Shown here: one piece after another, positions 33,641-42,296 of the stretch
Position numbering within the stretch: the stretch's first letter is position 1
How the letters are laid out: each line of letters starts with the position of its first letter
Assembly: GCA_036987155.1 (NCBI GenBank)
Contig: BTXY01000001.1
Location: 62,001-126,000 of the forward strand
DNA: 64,000 nucleotides
From: Microsyncoccus archaeolyticus
GTDB taxonomy: Bacteria; Patescibacteriota; Minisyncoccia; Minisyncoccales; Minisyncoccaceae
Reading direction: 5' to 3'
Translations under genes and position numbers: made by a program
The notes under the pieces: generated by a model
Database searches by the model: none
What the model was told of the DNA's origin: nothing
Seen by the model: only the letters and a program-made list of their open reading frames with translations

Positions 33641-34639
33641 TTATTCTTTTGGATTTAAAGAAAAATACATTCCACCGCCCTCTTGATAAGCAAACCCTAC
33701 ATTGTTATCAAAAACAAATAATCTATTAGCCATATTATACGGTCCATAGGTCTTGTCTTTTATTTGAACGCTCCAAGATGCCTGATCTTGATAGATAAAA
33801 CCATAATTATTGTCTGAAACCACAAGTTCACTTATTGTGTCATACTCTCCTATGTTTTTATCATTAATCACAACAATCCACTTGTTTGTTTTTCTGTCGA
33901 AATATGAGAACCCAACGCTTTTATTAGAAACAGAAATTCTGCTTACATCGTCATATGGTCCATATTCTTTATTTTTTGTCTTAATTTCCATTTTTCCATC
34001 CTTAAAATAACTGAATCCATAATTAGAGTCTGAAACAGATAAGTAAAAAATCGGATCAGCATAAGGACCAAATTCCTCTCCGGAAATATTAACATACCAA
34101 ATATTATCTTTTGAATAAATGAACCCATAACTTTTATTAGAGACATCTATAACAGAAACATTATCATATGGTCCATAGGTTTTGTCCTTTATTTGAACGT
34201 ATCTTTTTCCTTGATCAAAATATGAAAAACCATAACTTTTATCAGAAACAGAAAGAGACATAACATCACCATAAGGACCTAAAATTTTTCCTTTGATGTT
34301 TGCATATGCTTTTCCGTCTTTAAAATAACTAAATCCATAATTAGAGTCTGAAACAGATAAATAGATAATACTGCTATCATAAGGTCCAATTACTTTTCCT
34401 TTTATATTAACATACCAAGACCCATTCTCTTCATAAGAAAATCCGTAACTTTTGTTAGCAACGGAAAATTGAATAAATTCTCCAGATGTAAATATCCTGC
34501 TTATATTTCCTCCTTTATTTTGAGAAAGAAAAAAACCAATAATAATTAAAATAATTATTGAAAAAATAATAAAAAATATTTTTTTACTACTTTTCTTAGG
34601 TTCTTCTGTTTTAAATTCTTCAATTCTAATTTCCTCCAT
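33641..34639 (-). CDS. Membrane-anchored protein with tandem YGF/GPY repeats
   Basis: 332 residues. An N-terminal cytoplasmic tail of about 20 residues and one membrane helix (about 22-42) precede eight imperfect repeats of roughly 36 residues. Each has SVSDxxYGFSY near its start and K-x-YGPYD near its end; repeats 2 and 5 share the stretch SVSDSNYGFSYFKDGK. This recalls WG-type repeats and should fold as a beta-propeller or solenoid outside the cell. Function unknown; adhesion or envelope scaffolding is inferred. Flanked by a terminator downstream and a promoter upstream. Confidence 0.75.
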   Translation of the reverse strand: MEEIRIEEFKTEEPKKSSKKIFFIIFSIIILIIIGFFLSQNKGGNISRIFTSGEFIQFSVANKSYGFSYEENGSWYVNIKGKVIGPYDSSIIYLSVSDSNYGFSYFKDGKAYANIKGKILGPYGDVMSLSVSDKSYGFSYFDQGKRYVQIKDKTYGPYDNVSVIDVSNKSYGFIYSKDNIWYVNISGEEFGPYADPIFYLSVSDSNYGFSYFKDGKMEIKTKNKEYGPYDDVSRISVSNKSVGFSYFDRKTNKWIVVINDKNIGEYDTISELVVSDNNYGFIYQDQASWSVQIKDKTYGPYNMANRLFVFDNNVGFAYQEGGGMYFSLNPKE

Positions 34640-34671
34640 TTTATTAATAGAATATTATGCTTATTGTCTTG

Positions 34672-34700
34672 AACATATAATAAAAATAAGAGAAAGTCAA
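34672..34700 (-). promoter_or_regulatory. Candidate promoter of the YGF-repeat gene
   Basis: TTGACT (34700-34695), 17-nt spacer, TATGTT (34677-34672), about 32 nt before the ATG at 34639. A weak A+T stem (34685-34690 with 34702-34707) overlaps it and may end the upstream transcript. Confidence 0.4.
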
Positions 34701-34702
34701 AC

Positions 34703-36496
34703 TTATTCTATTTCTCCTTCTTTATTATATTTAACTATAAAAGCATCGCTCTTGCCCATGCTTTTTAAATTTAAATCTTGAGTTGAATGAAAATCAATAG
34801 CATCAAAAAATTTTCCCGTAATTACTGGATTGTTTTCTAAGTCAACAGTTAATCCGTATCCTGATTGAATTTCATCAGACAATGAAACATAACCTCCAAA
34901 ATTTCTTGCCCATATAAATTCTCCGTCTAAAGAATACTTTGCTAAAAACACGTCGCTTGCTTCTTCATAACTATTTGATTGCAAAAAATATACTCCTTTG
35001 CCCGAATCAAAATCAACCGAATCTTTAAAATACCCTGTAAATAAAATATTATTATCGTTATCTATTTTTAAGCTTGAAACTGAGTCAGCATAAGCACCTC
35101 CAATACTTTTAATAAAAACAGGTGTTCCGTCTTCTTTAAATTTAGCGACAAAAATATCAGTATTACCCTTGCTTACAACTTTATAATCCCCTAAATATAT
35201 TGTTCCATTAAAATCACCAGAAATATAAACATTGTTTTCTTTATCAACATCCATTCCTCCTATGTTTATCTTGTCTGACTGTGAGCTCCCCCATCTCTTG
35301 GCAAAAACAGGAGAAAGATCCTTGTTTAATTTAAATAAAAAGCAATCCGAAAAACCAGCAGAAGTAAGATTTGTTTCCCCTACTTTTATTTTCCCATCAA
35401 AAAAACCTGAAACATAAATATTTCCTTCTTCGTCAACTTCTATGTCTTGCCCTTGCGTTATTCCTTTTCCAGAAAAAGAAATAGCTTTAATAAAATTACC
35501 CTGCAAATCATATTTGGCAACAAAAATATCTCTGTCATCTGCTTCAAAGGTATCAGCAAATTTATTTGGATCAGAATCGTCCAAATCAATTATTTCATTA
35601 AAAACTCCTAGTAAATAAAGATTGTTATTGTCTACAGCTATTCCTATTCCTTCTTCAAATCTACTATCTTTATCAGAGAAAGGAATTGTTTCAGTATTTC
35701 CAAAAGACTTTGCCCACATTAATTTGCCGTCTTTATTATATTTTATTAAAAATCCATCTCTCCCTGTCCCGCTATTAATTATTTTTTCTTCAGAAGTAGG
35801 ATCAACATCCATTTGTCCTCCAAAGTATCCTGTTATATATATGTTTCCTTCTTTGTCTGAATTTAAACTATTTATTGCGTCAGCACCAACTGAACCCAAT
35901 GAAAAACCCCAAACCAATCTTCCGCTTTGAGTATATTTTCCTATATATATATCAACTGCATTATCGTTAATTGAACCACCCAAAGAAGTTCTTTCCATCA
36001 CGCCTATACCAGGATCTAAATCAATTGTTCCCTGAAAGCACCCTGCAACAATAATACTTCCATCATTATCAATTGTTAAAGCTGTTCCAAAATCATTTTT
36101 ACCGTTTCCAAAACTCATGGTAAAAGTTTGTCTTTCTGATAGCGAAGAATCTTCTGGTTTAATTTCTAAAACTTTAAATTCTTCTTTGGTTTCTAGTATT
36201 GCTGCTTTATTTTCAACATGATTTCCTTCAAACAAATATATAACTGCTCCTAAACAGCATAAAAGAAAAATAATAAATAAAGAGCTGGAAACTTTTTTGC
36301 CTTGCATGTTGCCCCAGCCAATAAAAGCAAAAAACATTGCTAGAAACAAAAAAACAATTAAAAAAACTGTCCATAAAGAATATTCAAAAACAAAACCCAT
36401 AAAAGTAATTGGTAGCCAATTACTCAAAAGAACACAAACATTAAAAACCATTAAAGCAAAAAAGAACCCTGATAAAAATTTTGCTAACTCGTTCAT
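34703..36496 (-). CDS. Membrane protein with extracellular seven-bladed SBBP-type beta-propeller
   Basis: 597 residues from the ATG at 36496, which overlaps the corA-like stop by ATGA; a GTG 6 nt earlier is possible. Three membrane helices (about 8-30, 35-58, 70-90) precede a region of about 480 residues with seven repeats. Each has DxxGNIYITGYF-like and IFVAKYDxxG followed by a xWAKSFGG-like strand, typical of SBBP beta-propeller repeats. Asp-rich loops (DLDPGIG, DVDPTSE, DFDSGKG) may bind calcium. Likely a surface recognition domain. Confidence 0.8.
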   Translation of the reverse strand: MNELAKFLSGFFFALMVFNVCVLLSNWLPITFMGFVFEYSLWTVFLIVFLFLAMFFAFIGWGNMQGKKVSSSLFIIFLLCCLGAVIYLFEGNHVENKAAILETKEEFKVLEIKPEDSSLSERQTFTMSFGNGKNDFGTALTIDNDGSIIVAGCFQGTIDLDPGIGVMERTSLGGSINDNAVDIYIGKYTQSGRLVWGFSLGSVGADAINSLNSDKEGNIYITGYFGGQMDVDPTSEEKIINSGTGRDGFLIKYNKDGKLMWAKSFGNTETIPFSDKDSRFEEGIGIAVDNNNLYLLGVFNEIIDLDDSDPNKFADTFEADDRDIFVAKYDLQGNFIKAISFSGKGITQGQDIEVDEEGNIYVSGFFDGKIKVGETNLTSAGFSDCFLFKLNKDLSPVFAKRWGSSQSDKINIGGMDVDKENNVYISGDFNGTIYLGDYKVVSKGNTDIFVAKFKEDGTPVFIKSIGGAYADSVSSLKIDNDNNILFTGYFKDSVDFDSGKGVYFLQSNSYEEASDVFLAKYSLDGEFIWARNFGGYVSLSDEIQSGYGLTVDLENNPVITGKFFDAIDFHSTQDLNLKSMGKSDAFIVKYNKEGEIE

Positions 36497-37416
36497 AACC
36501 ACTTTTTGATATAAAAAATTATGAAAAATACTAAAGAAATAAATCCAATATATGACAAAATATATACAAATGCCATCGGATCGTTTTGAAATGGTAAATT
36601 TACATTCATTCCAAAAATACTAGCAATAATAGTTGGCACTGTTAATATAATAGTAAAAGAAGTTAAAAATCTAATTGTTTTATTTAATCTATTAGTAAAG
36701 ATTGCTTGATATGATTCTCTTAAACTTCTAATACTTTTAACATTGACATTACAGATATCGGCTGATTGATTAATGCTTATAATCATATCTTCCAACAAAT
36801 CTGTATCGTAAGAATAAAGATGTACATAACCACCACCAGCTATTGCTTCAAAAACATTTTTCATTGGAATTAAAACAGAAATATATTGATTGATAACTTC
36901 TTCGTTTTTAATTAATTCTATAATGTCTAAGCTTTCTACCTTTTCTAAATTTTTCTTTTGATAAAAAACACTACTTTTTATTTTTTTAATTTGCTTAGTA
37001 AAGTTTTTAGAAATTAAAAGAAGAATATATATCAGCATTTTGCTTCTCTGGGTTGTTGAAAAACCAATCCCCTTGTCAATTATTGAGTTTATTGTTTTGT
37101 TCGAAGAAGGAGAAATAGTAAAAAAATATCTTGGCGTAACAATTAATGTTAATAAATTAGTATAAATATCCTCTTGCTTCTCTTCTTGAGCGTCCCTAAC
37201 AAAAATAATAATATTTTCTCCTTCTCTTTCTATACGAGGCAACTCATAAGGATCTAGAACGTCATCTAAGTCAAACATATCTAAACCAGTCAATTCAGCT
37301 ACATACTTTAAATCATTTTCTTTAACGTTTTCAATATTAATCCAGCATCCATCACGGACATTTTTAACTTTCTCTAACTTCTCCTTTTTAATATCTTTGA
37401 AATATATTTCAATCAT
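36493..37416 (-). CDS. CorA-like divalent metal ion transporter
   Basis: 307 residues. A cytoplasmic alpha/beta domain (about 1-240) is followed by two membrane helices; the first ends in the GMN signature (IFGMNVNLPF near residue 268) that forms the selectivity filter, and the second is at about 283-304. Typical CorA length and layout. It transports Mg2+ or related ions. Starts within the end of the MTH1-like gene (8-nt overlap ATGATTAA). Confidence 0.92.
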   Translation of the reverse strand: MIEIYFKDIKKEKLEKVKNVRDGCWINIENVKENDLKYVAELTGLDMFDLDDVLDPYELPRIEREGENIIIFVRDAQEEKQEDIYTNLLTLIVTPRYFFTISPSSNKTINSIIDKGIGFSTTQRSKMLIYILLLISKNFTKQIKKIKSSVFYQKKNLEKVESLDIIELIKNEEVINQYISVLIPMKNVFEAIAGGGYVHLYSYDTDLLEDMIISINQSADICNVNVKSIRSLRESYQAIFTNRLNKTIRFLTSFTIILTVPTIIASIFGMNVNLPFQNDPMAFVYILSYIGFISLVFFIIFYIKKWL

Positions 37417-37870
37417 TTAATATTTCTAACTCATGGCTGATAATTTTATCCTTGTTTTCAAAAACAAATTTTCCTTTAAAGCTTTTATTTTTCAAAAAAA
37501 CCGGTAACCAATATAAGTCATCTGGCCACATTTGATCAAAAGGAATTTCATGAACATTAAACCATTTGGGGAACATTTCTTCTGACTCAACAGGAGAACC
37601 ATTATAATCGCATGCTTTAAAAATATGAACTTCCATATTGTCTCCTGTATCTAAATATTCAAACTCAACAACTCCTTTTTTGTTTAGGTCGTATGCATGA
37701 ATCCCAGCCTCTTCAAATAATTCTCTTCTTGCTGCTTCTTCGATTTCTTCCCCTTCTTCAACCTTACCCCCAAAACCATTCCACCTCCCTTCTCCCCATC
37801 CTCTTTTTTTCATTCCTAAAAGAACGTTTTTACCGTCGATAACCAAACATAATGTGAGTAATTTCTTCAT
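37409..37870 (-). CDS. MTH1/NUDT1-like 8-oxo-dGTP Nudix hydrolase
   Basis: 153 residues from the ATG at 37870; a GTG at 37876 is rejected because the -10 element abuts it. The Nudix box is at 35-57 (G..E.......RELFEEAG). It resembles human MTH1 far beyond the box: VLLGMKKRGWGEGRWNGFGG, NMEVHIF, PVESEEM and QMWPDDLYW correspond to MTH1 segments as I recall them, including Asn33, Trp117, Asp119 and Asp120 that grip the oxidised base (here Asn31, Trp115, Asp117, Asp118). It should hydrolyse 8-oxo-dGTP and 2-OH-dATP. Own promoter; coupled to the CorA-like gene. Confidence 0.9.
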   Translation of the reverse strand: MKKLLTLCLVIDGKNVLLGMKKRGWGEGRWNGFGGKVEEGEEIEEAARRELFEEAGIHAYDLNKKGVVEFEYLDTGDNMEVHIFKACDYNGSPVESEEMFPKWFNVHEIPFDQMWPDDLYWLPVFLKNKSFKGKFVFENKDKIISHELEILND

Positions 37871-37876
37871 TATCAC

Positions 37877-37905
37877 ATTATACTTTAATTTTAATTAAGA
37901 GTCAA
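37877..37905 (-). promoter_or_regulatory. Promoter of the MTH1-like operon
   Basis: TTGACT (37905-37900), 17-nt spacer, TATAAT (37882-37877), then exactly 6 nt to the ATG at 37870. The best consensus match of the leaderless set; it overlaps the 3' end of the tspO-like gene. Confidence 0.75.
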
Positions 37906-38355
37906 AATTAAATAGGTTAGATATGTTGCAAAACAGACCCAAATAAAATACGGAATTAATAATATTGAAGATAATAAATTCTTTTTTCTTAAAATAATTA
38001 TTAGCCAGAGATTAACGATATTTAAAATAATCATTTCAATAAATGCTGTATAAATAAAATTAAGACCAAAGAAAAGATAGCTCCATAAAAAATTTAAAAA
38101 ACCATTAATTAAAAACAAAAAAATTATTAATTTAAAATCCTTGTCTTTTTTTAATTTATTCCAAACAATTAAAGCTGAAATGGTTGTCAAAATGTATATT
38201 ATTGTCCACATTAATCCAATAAAATAACCTGGCGGAGCAATCTCTGGGAGGTTAAGATTGTAATACCAATTTTCTAATCCTTTATCTGTTGCAACCCCTC
38301 CAAAATAAGCAACAGCAATTGTAATTAAAGGAATTATAAAATAGTTTATTTTCAT
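37891..38355 (-). CDS. TspO/MBR family tryptophan-rich membrane protein
   Basis: 154 residues, five membrane helices. Family features: ENWYYNLNLPEIAPPGYFIG, MWTIIYILTTISA, NFLWSYLFFGLNFI and the helix with LWLIIIL. TspO proteins bind porphyrins and steroids and take part in stress responses; ligand here unknown. It overlaps the methyltransferase gene by ATGA and is the last gene of the exporter operon. Confidence 0.92.
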   Translation of the reverse strand: MKINYFIIPLITIAVAYFGGVATDKGLENWYYNLNLPEIAPPGYFIGLMWTIIYILTTISALIVWNKLKKDKDFKLIIFLFLINGFLNFLWSYLFFGLNFIYTAFIEMIILNIVNLWLIIILRKKNLLSSILLIPYFIWVCFATYLTYLILTLN

Positions 38356-38906
38356 AATTTTACTATTTTTATTATATTTTTAAATGCAAATTCTTGTTCT
38401 TTAATTTTTAAATTATTTAAACCGTTTTTAGATAAATAATTTCTAAAAGATTTGTAATGATAATCTCCTGCAAACCATTCTATTATTTTAACAACAATTG
38501 ATAGAAAATTAAAGGGCATAGGACAATTATAATCTGCGACAATAATTCTCCCGTCTTTTTTAACTACTCTTTTAATCTCATTAAATACCTTTTCCCTTAA
38601 ATTTTCGTCTTTTTCATGAAGAGCCAAGGTAATAGAAACAACATCAAAGTATTCATCAGGAAAAGGAAGAATCTCTCCATAAGCAACGCCGAACCTAACA
38701 TTACTATTTTTTTTAATTGCAAACTCTATCATTCTTTGATCTAAATCTACTCCATAAACAAAATCGCTATTTTTAGAAAATAATATTGCCTGGTCTCCTG
38801 TACCACAGCAAACATCAAGAACTTTATCTTGTTTTTTAATTTGAGAAATATTAGAAACTTTAATTCTAACTTCTCTTAAAAAATAATCGAAAACAGAATA
38901 AAACAT
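38352..38906 (-). CDS. SAM-dependent methyltransferase (UbiE-like)
   Basis: 184 residues. SAM-binding motifs VLDVCCGTGDQAILF, VYGVDLDQRMI, and FPDEYFDVVSITLALHE mark a class I methyltransferase close to UbiE/COQ5. No quinone pathway is visible here, so the substrate may be a lipid or small molecule. It follows the 61-residue membrane protein with no gap (TAAATG). Confidence 0.85.
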   Translation of the reverse strand: MFYSVFDYFLREVRIKVSNISQIKKQDKVLDVCCGTGDQAILFSKNSDFVYGVDLDQRMIEFAIKKNSNVRFGVAYGEILPFPDEYFDVVSITLALHEKDENLREKVFNEIKRVVKKDGRIIVADYNCPMPFNFLSIVVKIIEWFAGDYHYKSFRNYLSKNGLNNLKIKEQEFAFKNIIKIVKL

Positions 38907-39092
38907 TTATTGACTAATATAAGAAATAACTGCAAAAAAATGCAATATCAAAAACAAAATAGAAATCAAGGCTAAAAATTTATGATTTTTAACTTTAATT
39001 TTGCCTTTTAATGACATTGCTCCTGCCCCAGCAGTAATTATTATTAATAAACTTGCAATTATCCCTAAAATAATAACTGTGTCTAGTGTCAT
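38907..39092 (-). CDS. Small two-helix membrane protein (61 aa)
   Basis: 61 residues: a hydrophobic helix at about 5-28, a short basic loop (SLKGKIKVKNHK), and a second helix at about 40-58. It starts 3 nt after the permease stop and ends adjacent to the methyltransferase start, so it is part of the exporter operon. Family not recognised; an accessory subunit is possible. Confidence 0.65.
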   Translation of the reverse strand: MTLDTVIILGIIASLLIIITAGAGAMSLKGKIKVKNHKFLALISILFLILHFFAVISYISQ

Positions 39093-39095
39093 ATA

Positions 39096-40343
39096 TTATT
39101 CTTTTCTTAAAGCTTCTATTGGGTCGACATTTGCTGCTTTTTGAGCTGGATAAACTCCAAAAAACAGACCCGTCATAATTGAAAACAAAATTGAAAAAAT
39201 AATAGCGCCATACGAAATAGAAAATGGCCAACTTAAACCATAAGAATTAGCAACCACATATATAATTGAAACTAATGATAGTGCTAAAATAATTCCTAAA
39301 ATTCCTCCCAAAAAAGTTAAAATTATGCTTTCTGTTAAAAATTGATAAAGAATATCTTGTCTTCTTGCGCCCACTGACCTCCTTAATCCTATTTCAAAGG
39401 TTCTTTCTACAACGCTAACATACATTATATTAGTAATTCCAACCCCTCCAACAATTAAAGAAATTGCTGACAGAGCAACCAAAAGAATTGTTATTCCATT
39501 AGTTACTGTTTCAGTCATTTGTTTTGCTTCTATCATTGTCATTACTTCAAAATCGTCTCTTTCTGGATCATCAATATTATGTCTTTCTCTTAAAAGAGCG
39601 ATAATGTCATCTTTTGTTTCATTAATCCTATCCATATCTTTTACTTTAACAGAAACCCCAATAACATAATCTGTACCCAATAATCTTTTTTGAACAGTTT
39701 TAGCTGGAATATATACAATAGAATCCATATCAAAAAAGAAAACTGCTCCTCTTTTTTCTATAACCCCAACCACCTTAAATGGTTTTCCTCTAATATATAC
39801 ATTTTCTCCAACAGCTTCATTGTCTCCAAATAAATCTTCTTTAATTCCTGACCCCAAAACAACAACTGAGCTTAAAGAGTCTTCTTCTTCAACAGTATAA
39901 AATCTTCCTTCCTCAATATTAATGTCTTCTACCTCTGGAGCCAAAGCTCCGTAACCAAATACTAACGCTGTTTTATTTTCCCCCTGATATTTTAAAATTT
40001 CTTGACTAGTAACATAAGCATAATATGATTGAACGTTATTTAATTTAGCTATTTCTTCAACATCAGTATTTTTAAAAGTAGTAACGCTTACTCCTGTAGC
40101 CATATCACTCGCTGATCCCTGAGAACCCCTACCAGGGACTCTTGCCTCAGCATTAACCACATCAGAACCATACATATCAATTTGTCCTAAAATTAATTGT
40201 TTTAAGCTGTCTCCGGAAGCCAACATAACAATTAAAGAAGCAATACCAATAGCAACGGCAATCATTGTTAAAATAGCCCTCATTTTTTGCTTGCTTAAAC
40301 TTTCAATGGCTGTCCTAAAATAATTTATTAAATTATTATTCAT
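39096..40343 (-). CDS. MacB-type ABC transporter permease (second permease of the operon)
   Basis: 415 residues from the ATG at 40343, which overlaps the upstream permease stop by 8 nt (ATGAATAA); the alternative upstream start is a TTG. One N-terminal helix, an extracellular MacB_PCD domain (about 45-270), then a three-helix FtsX domain with GVGITNIMYVSVVERTFEIG, GLRRSVGARRQDI and the final VDPIEALRKE. Pairs with the permease at 40336-41574, suggesting a heterodimer. Confidence 0.9.
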   Translation of the reverse strand: MNNNLINYFRTAIESLSKQKMRAILTMIAVAIGIASLIVMLASGDSLKQLILGQIDMYGSDVVNAEARVPGRGSQGSASDMATGVSVTTFKNTDVEEIAKLNNVQSYYAYVTSQEILKYQGENKTALVFGYGALAPEVEDINIEEGRFYTVEEEDSLSSVVVLGSGIKEDLFGDNEAVGENVYIRGKPFKVVGVIEKRGAVFFFDMDSIVYIPAKTVQKRLLGTDYVIGVSVKVKDMDRINETKDDIIALLRERHNIDDPERDDFEVMTMIEAKQMTETVTNGITILLVALSAISLIVGGVGITNIMYVSVVERTFEIGLRRSVGARRQDILYQFLTESIILTFLGGILGIILALSLVSIIYVVANSYGLSWPFSISYGAIIFSILFSIMTGLFFGVYPAQKAANVDPIEALRKE

Positions 40344-41574
40344 AACGTAAGGCTTCAATAGGATTTAATTCACTTGCTTTCTTGGCTGGAACTAGTCCAA
40401 AAATAATACCGACTGAAACAGAGACAATAGAAGCAACGATAATTGCAGGAACTGATATTACTAAGTCCCATTTAAATCCCATTGATTGAGCTATAACAGC
40501 AACTAATATTGAAATTAATAAGCCAACGATAATACCAATAATTCCACTTAAAAAAGTAATGGTAATTGTCTCTATTAAAAACTGCATAGTAATATGATAA
40601 TTCTTTGCACCAACTGCTTTTCTTAGTCCTATTTCATTTATCCTTTCTTCAACTGTCGCAAGCATTATGTTCATTATCCCAAAACCTCCAACAATTAAAG
40701 AAATTGCAGAAACAGCAATTAAGAAAAACCTAATTGCCATTGTAACTGTTTTTAAAGCATCTAGTGCCTCTTGAACAGAACGAACAGTAAAATCATCGTC
40801 TTTTGGATCATCGATGTTATGTCTATCTCTTAAAAAATCTTCTATATAACTAATTGTTTTGTTAATGTTTTCCGGCTTATCAACCTTAATTCTCATTAAA
40901 CTAATATGATTAATTCCCAAAAGAATTGTTTGCGCTGTTTTAATTGGAACATAAACTTCTTCGTCTTGATTTTGAGTCAGTCCTCCCCCTTTTGCTTTTA
41001 AAATCCCGATAATAGTAAAGTTACTATTCTTGATTTTAATTTTTTCCCCTAAAGGGTCTTGGTCTCCAAAAAGCTTTTCTGCAATTTTGTTTCCCAAAAC
41101 AACCACCTTGACTTGAGATAATTCTTCTTCTTTTGTAAAAAATCTTCCTTTTTCTATTTCCCCATTATCAACCTCTAAAAACTCTGAACTTACTCCATTA
41201 AAATTAACATCTGCTTTTTTGTCTTCCCAAGAAATCCTATCATTTCCTTTAACATACATTGTCACTGCTTCAATAGAAGGATAATTGCTATTAAACAATG
41301 CTTCTCCATCTTCATATTTTAAACTAGTAACCACTATTCCAAAAACAGAAGATGGTGGTCCGTCTTCTTCAGCTTTACCAGGAAGAATACTAATCAAGTT
41401 AGATCCTATACTTTTAACTTCATTGATAATTAAGCTCTCAGCTCCTGATCCAACAGACATAACAACAATAACTGCCATTACTCCAATAATAATTCCAAGC
41501 ATTGTTAAAAAAGAACGCATCTTGTTTCTAATAATCATTTGCCAAGAATTATTAATGGCTTCAAAAATATCCAT
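40336..41574 (-). CDS. MacB-type ABC transporter permease (first permease of the operon)
   Basis: 412 residues, the same architecture as its neighbour: helix at about 20-45, MacB_PCD domain, then three helices with FGIMNIMLATVEERINEIG, LRKAVGAKNYHI and LNPIEALRYE. The two permeases share these motifs but differ in sequence, consistent with an old duplication. It follows the ATPase gene by 1 nt. Confidence 0.92.
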   Translation of the reverse strand: MDIFEAINNSWQMIIRNKMRSFLTMLGIIIGVMAVIVVMSVGSGAESLIINEVKSIGSNLISILPGKAEEDGPPSSVFGIVVTSLKYEDGEALFNSNYPSIEAVTMYVKGNDRISWEDKKADVNFNGVSSEFLEVDNGEIEKGRFFTKEEELSQVKVVVLGNKIAEKLFGDQDPLGEKIKIKNSNFTIIGILKAKGGGLTQNQDEEVYVPIKTAQTILLGINHISLMRIKVDKPENINKTISYIEDFLRDRHNIDDPKDDDFTVRSVQEALDALKTVTMAIRFFLIAVSAISLIVGGFGIMNIMLATVEERINEIGLRKAVGAKNYHITMQFLIETITITFLSGIIGIIVGLLISILVAVIAQSMGFKWDLVISVPAIIVASIVSVSVGIIFGLVPAKKASELNPIEALRYE

Positions 41575-41575
41575 A

Positions 41576-42295
41576 CTATTTTAATAACTCGCTATTGTTT
41601 TTAGCTGTTTGTCTCTCCTGCACTTTAGAATCGCTTAATATTAGTCCATCTTTAATGTATATAATTCTTTCTGCATATTCAGCAGTGTATTTTTCATGAG
41701 TAACTAAAACAATAGTATGTCCTTGATTATTTAATTCTTCTAATAATTTCATTACTTGGAGACCAGATTTTGAATCAAGATTACCAGTTGGCTCATCAGC
41801 AAAGATTACCTCTGGATTATTAATTAAGGCTCTAGCAATAGCTACTCTTTGCTTTTCTCCTCCTGATAAACGATTAGGAGTATAATCTAATCTATGGCTT
41901 AATCCGACTTGCTCCAAAATGCTTTTGGCTTTTGTAATTCTTTCTTTTTTAGAAATATCTGTATAAACCAAGGGGAGTATTACATTATCCAAGACAGAAG
42001 TTCTATTAAGTAAATTAAATGATTGAAAAACAAAACCAACTTTACTGCTTCTCATTTCTGCTAATTTATCATCATCTAAATGGCTCACGTTTTTTCCATC
42101 AAAAAAATATTCTCCAGAAGTTGGTTTGTCTAAAAAACTTAAAATATACATTAATGTTGATTTTCCTGACCCAGAAGGGCCCATTATGGAAATAAATTCT
42201 CCTTTTTCAATATCAAAACTTACTCCATTCAAAACTTTTGTCACAACGTCTTCTACTCTAAATTCTTTTTTAAGATCTTTGACTGAAATCAACAT
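41576..42295 (-). CDS. ABC transporter ATPase (MacB/LolD type)
   Basis: 239 residues. Walker A GPSGSGKST, Q-loop VFQSFNLLNRTS, signature LSGGEKQRVAIARAL, Walker B VIFADEPTGNLDS and H-loop VLVTHE. These match the MacB/LolD family. It drives the two downstream permeases and works with the HlyD-type adaptor upstream (TAATATG junction). Substrate unknown; antimicrobial or lipoprotein-like cargo is possible. Confidence 0.95.
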   Translation of the reverse strand: MLISVKDLKKEFRVEDVVTKVLNGVSFDIEKGEFISIMGPSGSGKSTLMYILSFLDKPTSGEYFFDGKNVSHLDDDKLAEMRSSKVGFVFQSFNLLNRTSVLDNVILPLVYTDISKKERITKAKSILEQVGLSHRLDYTPNRLSGGEKQRVAIARALINNPEVIFADEPTGNLDSKSGLQVMKLLEELNNQGHTIVLVTHEKYTAEYAERIIYIKDGLILSDSKVQERQTAKNNSELLK

Positions 42296-42296
42296 A

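Noticed and set aside
38995..39231. Minus-strand frame overlapping the permease end and the 61-residue gene
   Set aside because: It overlaps two better-supported frames, has low-complexity composition and no start signal.
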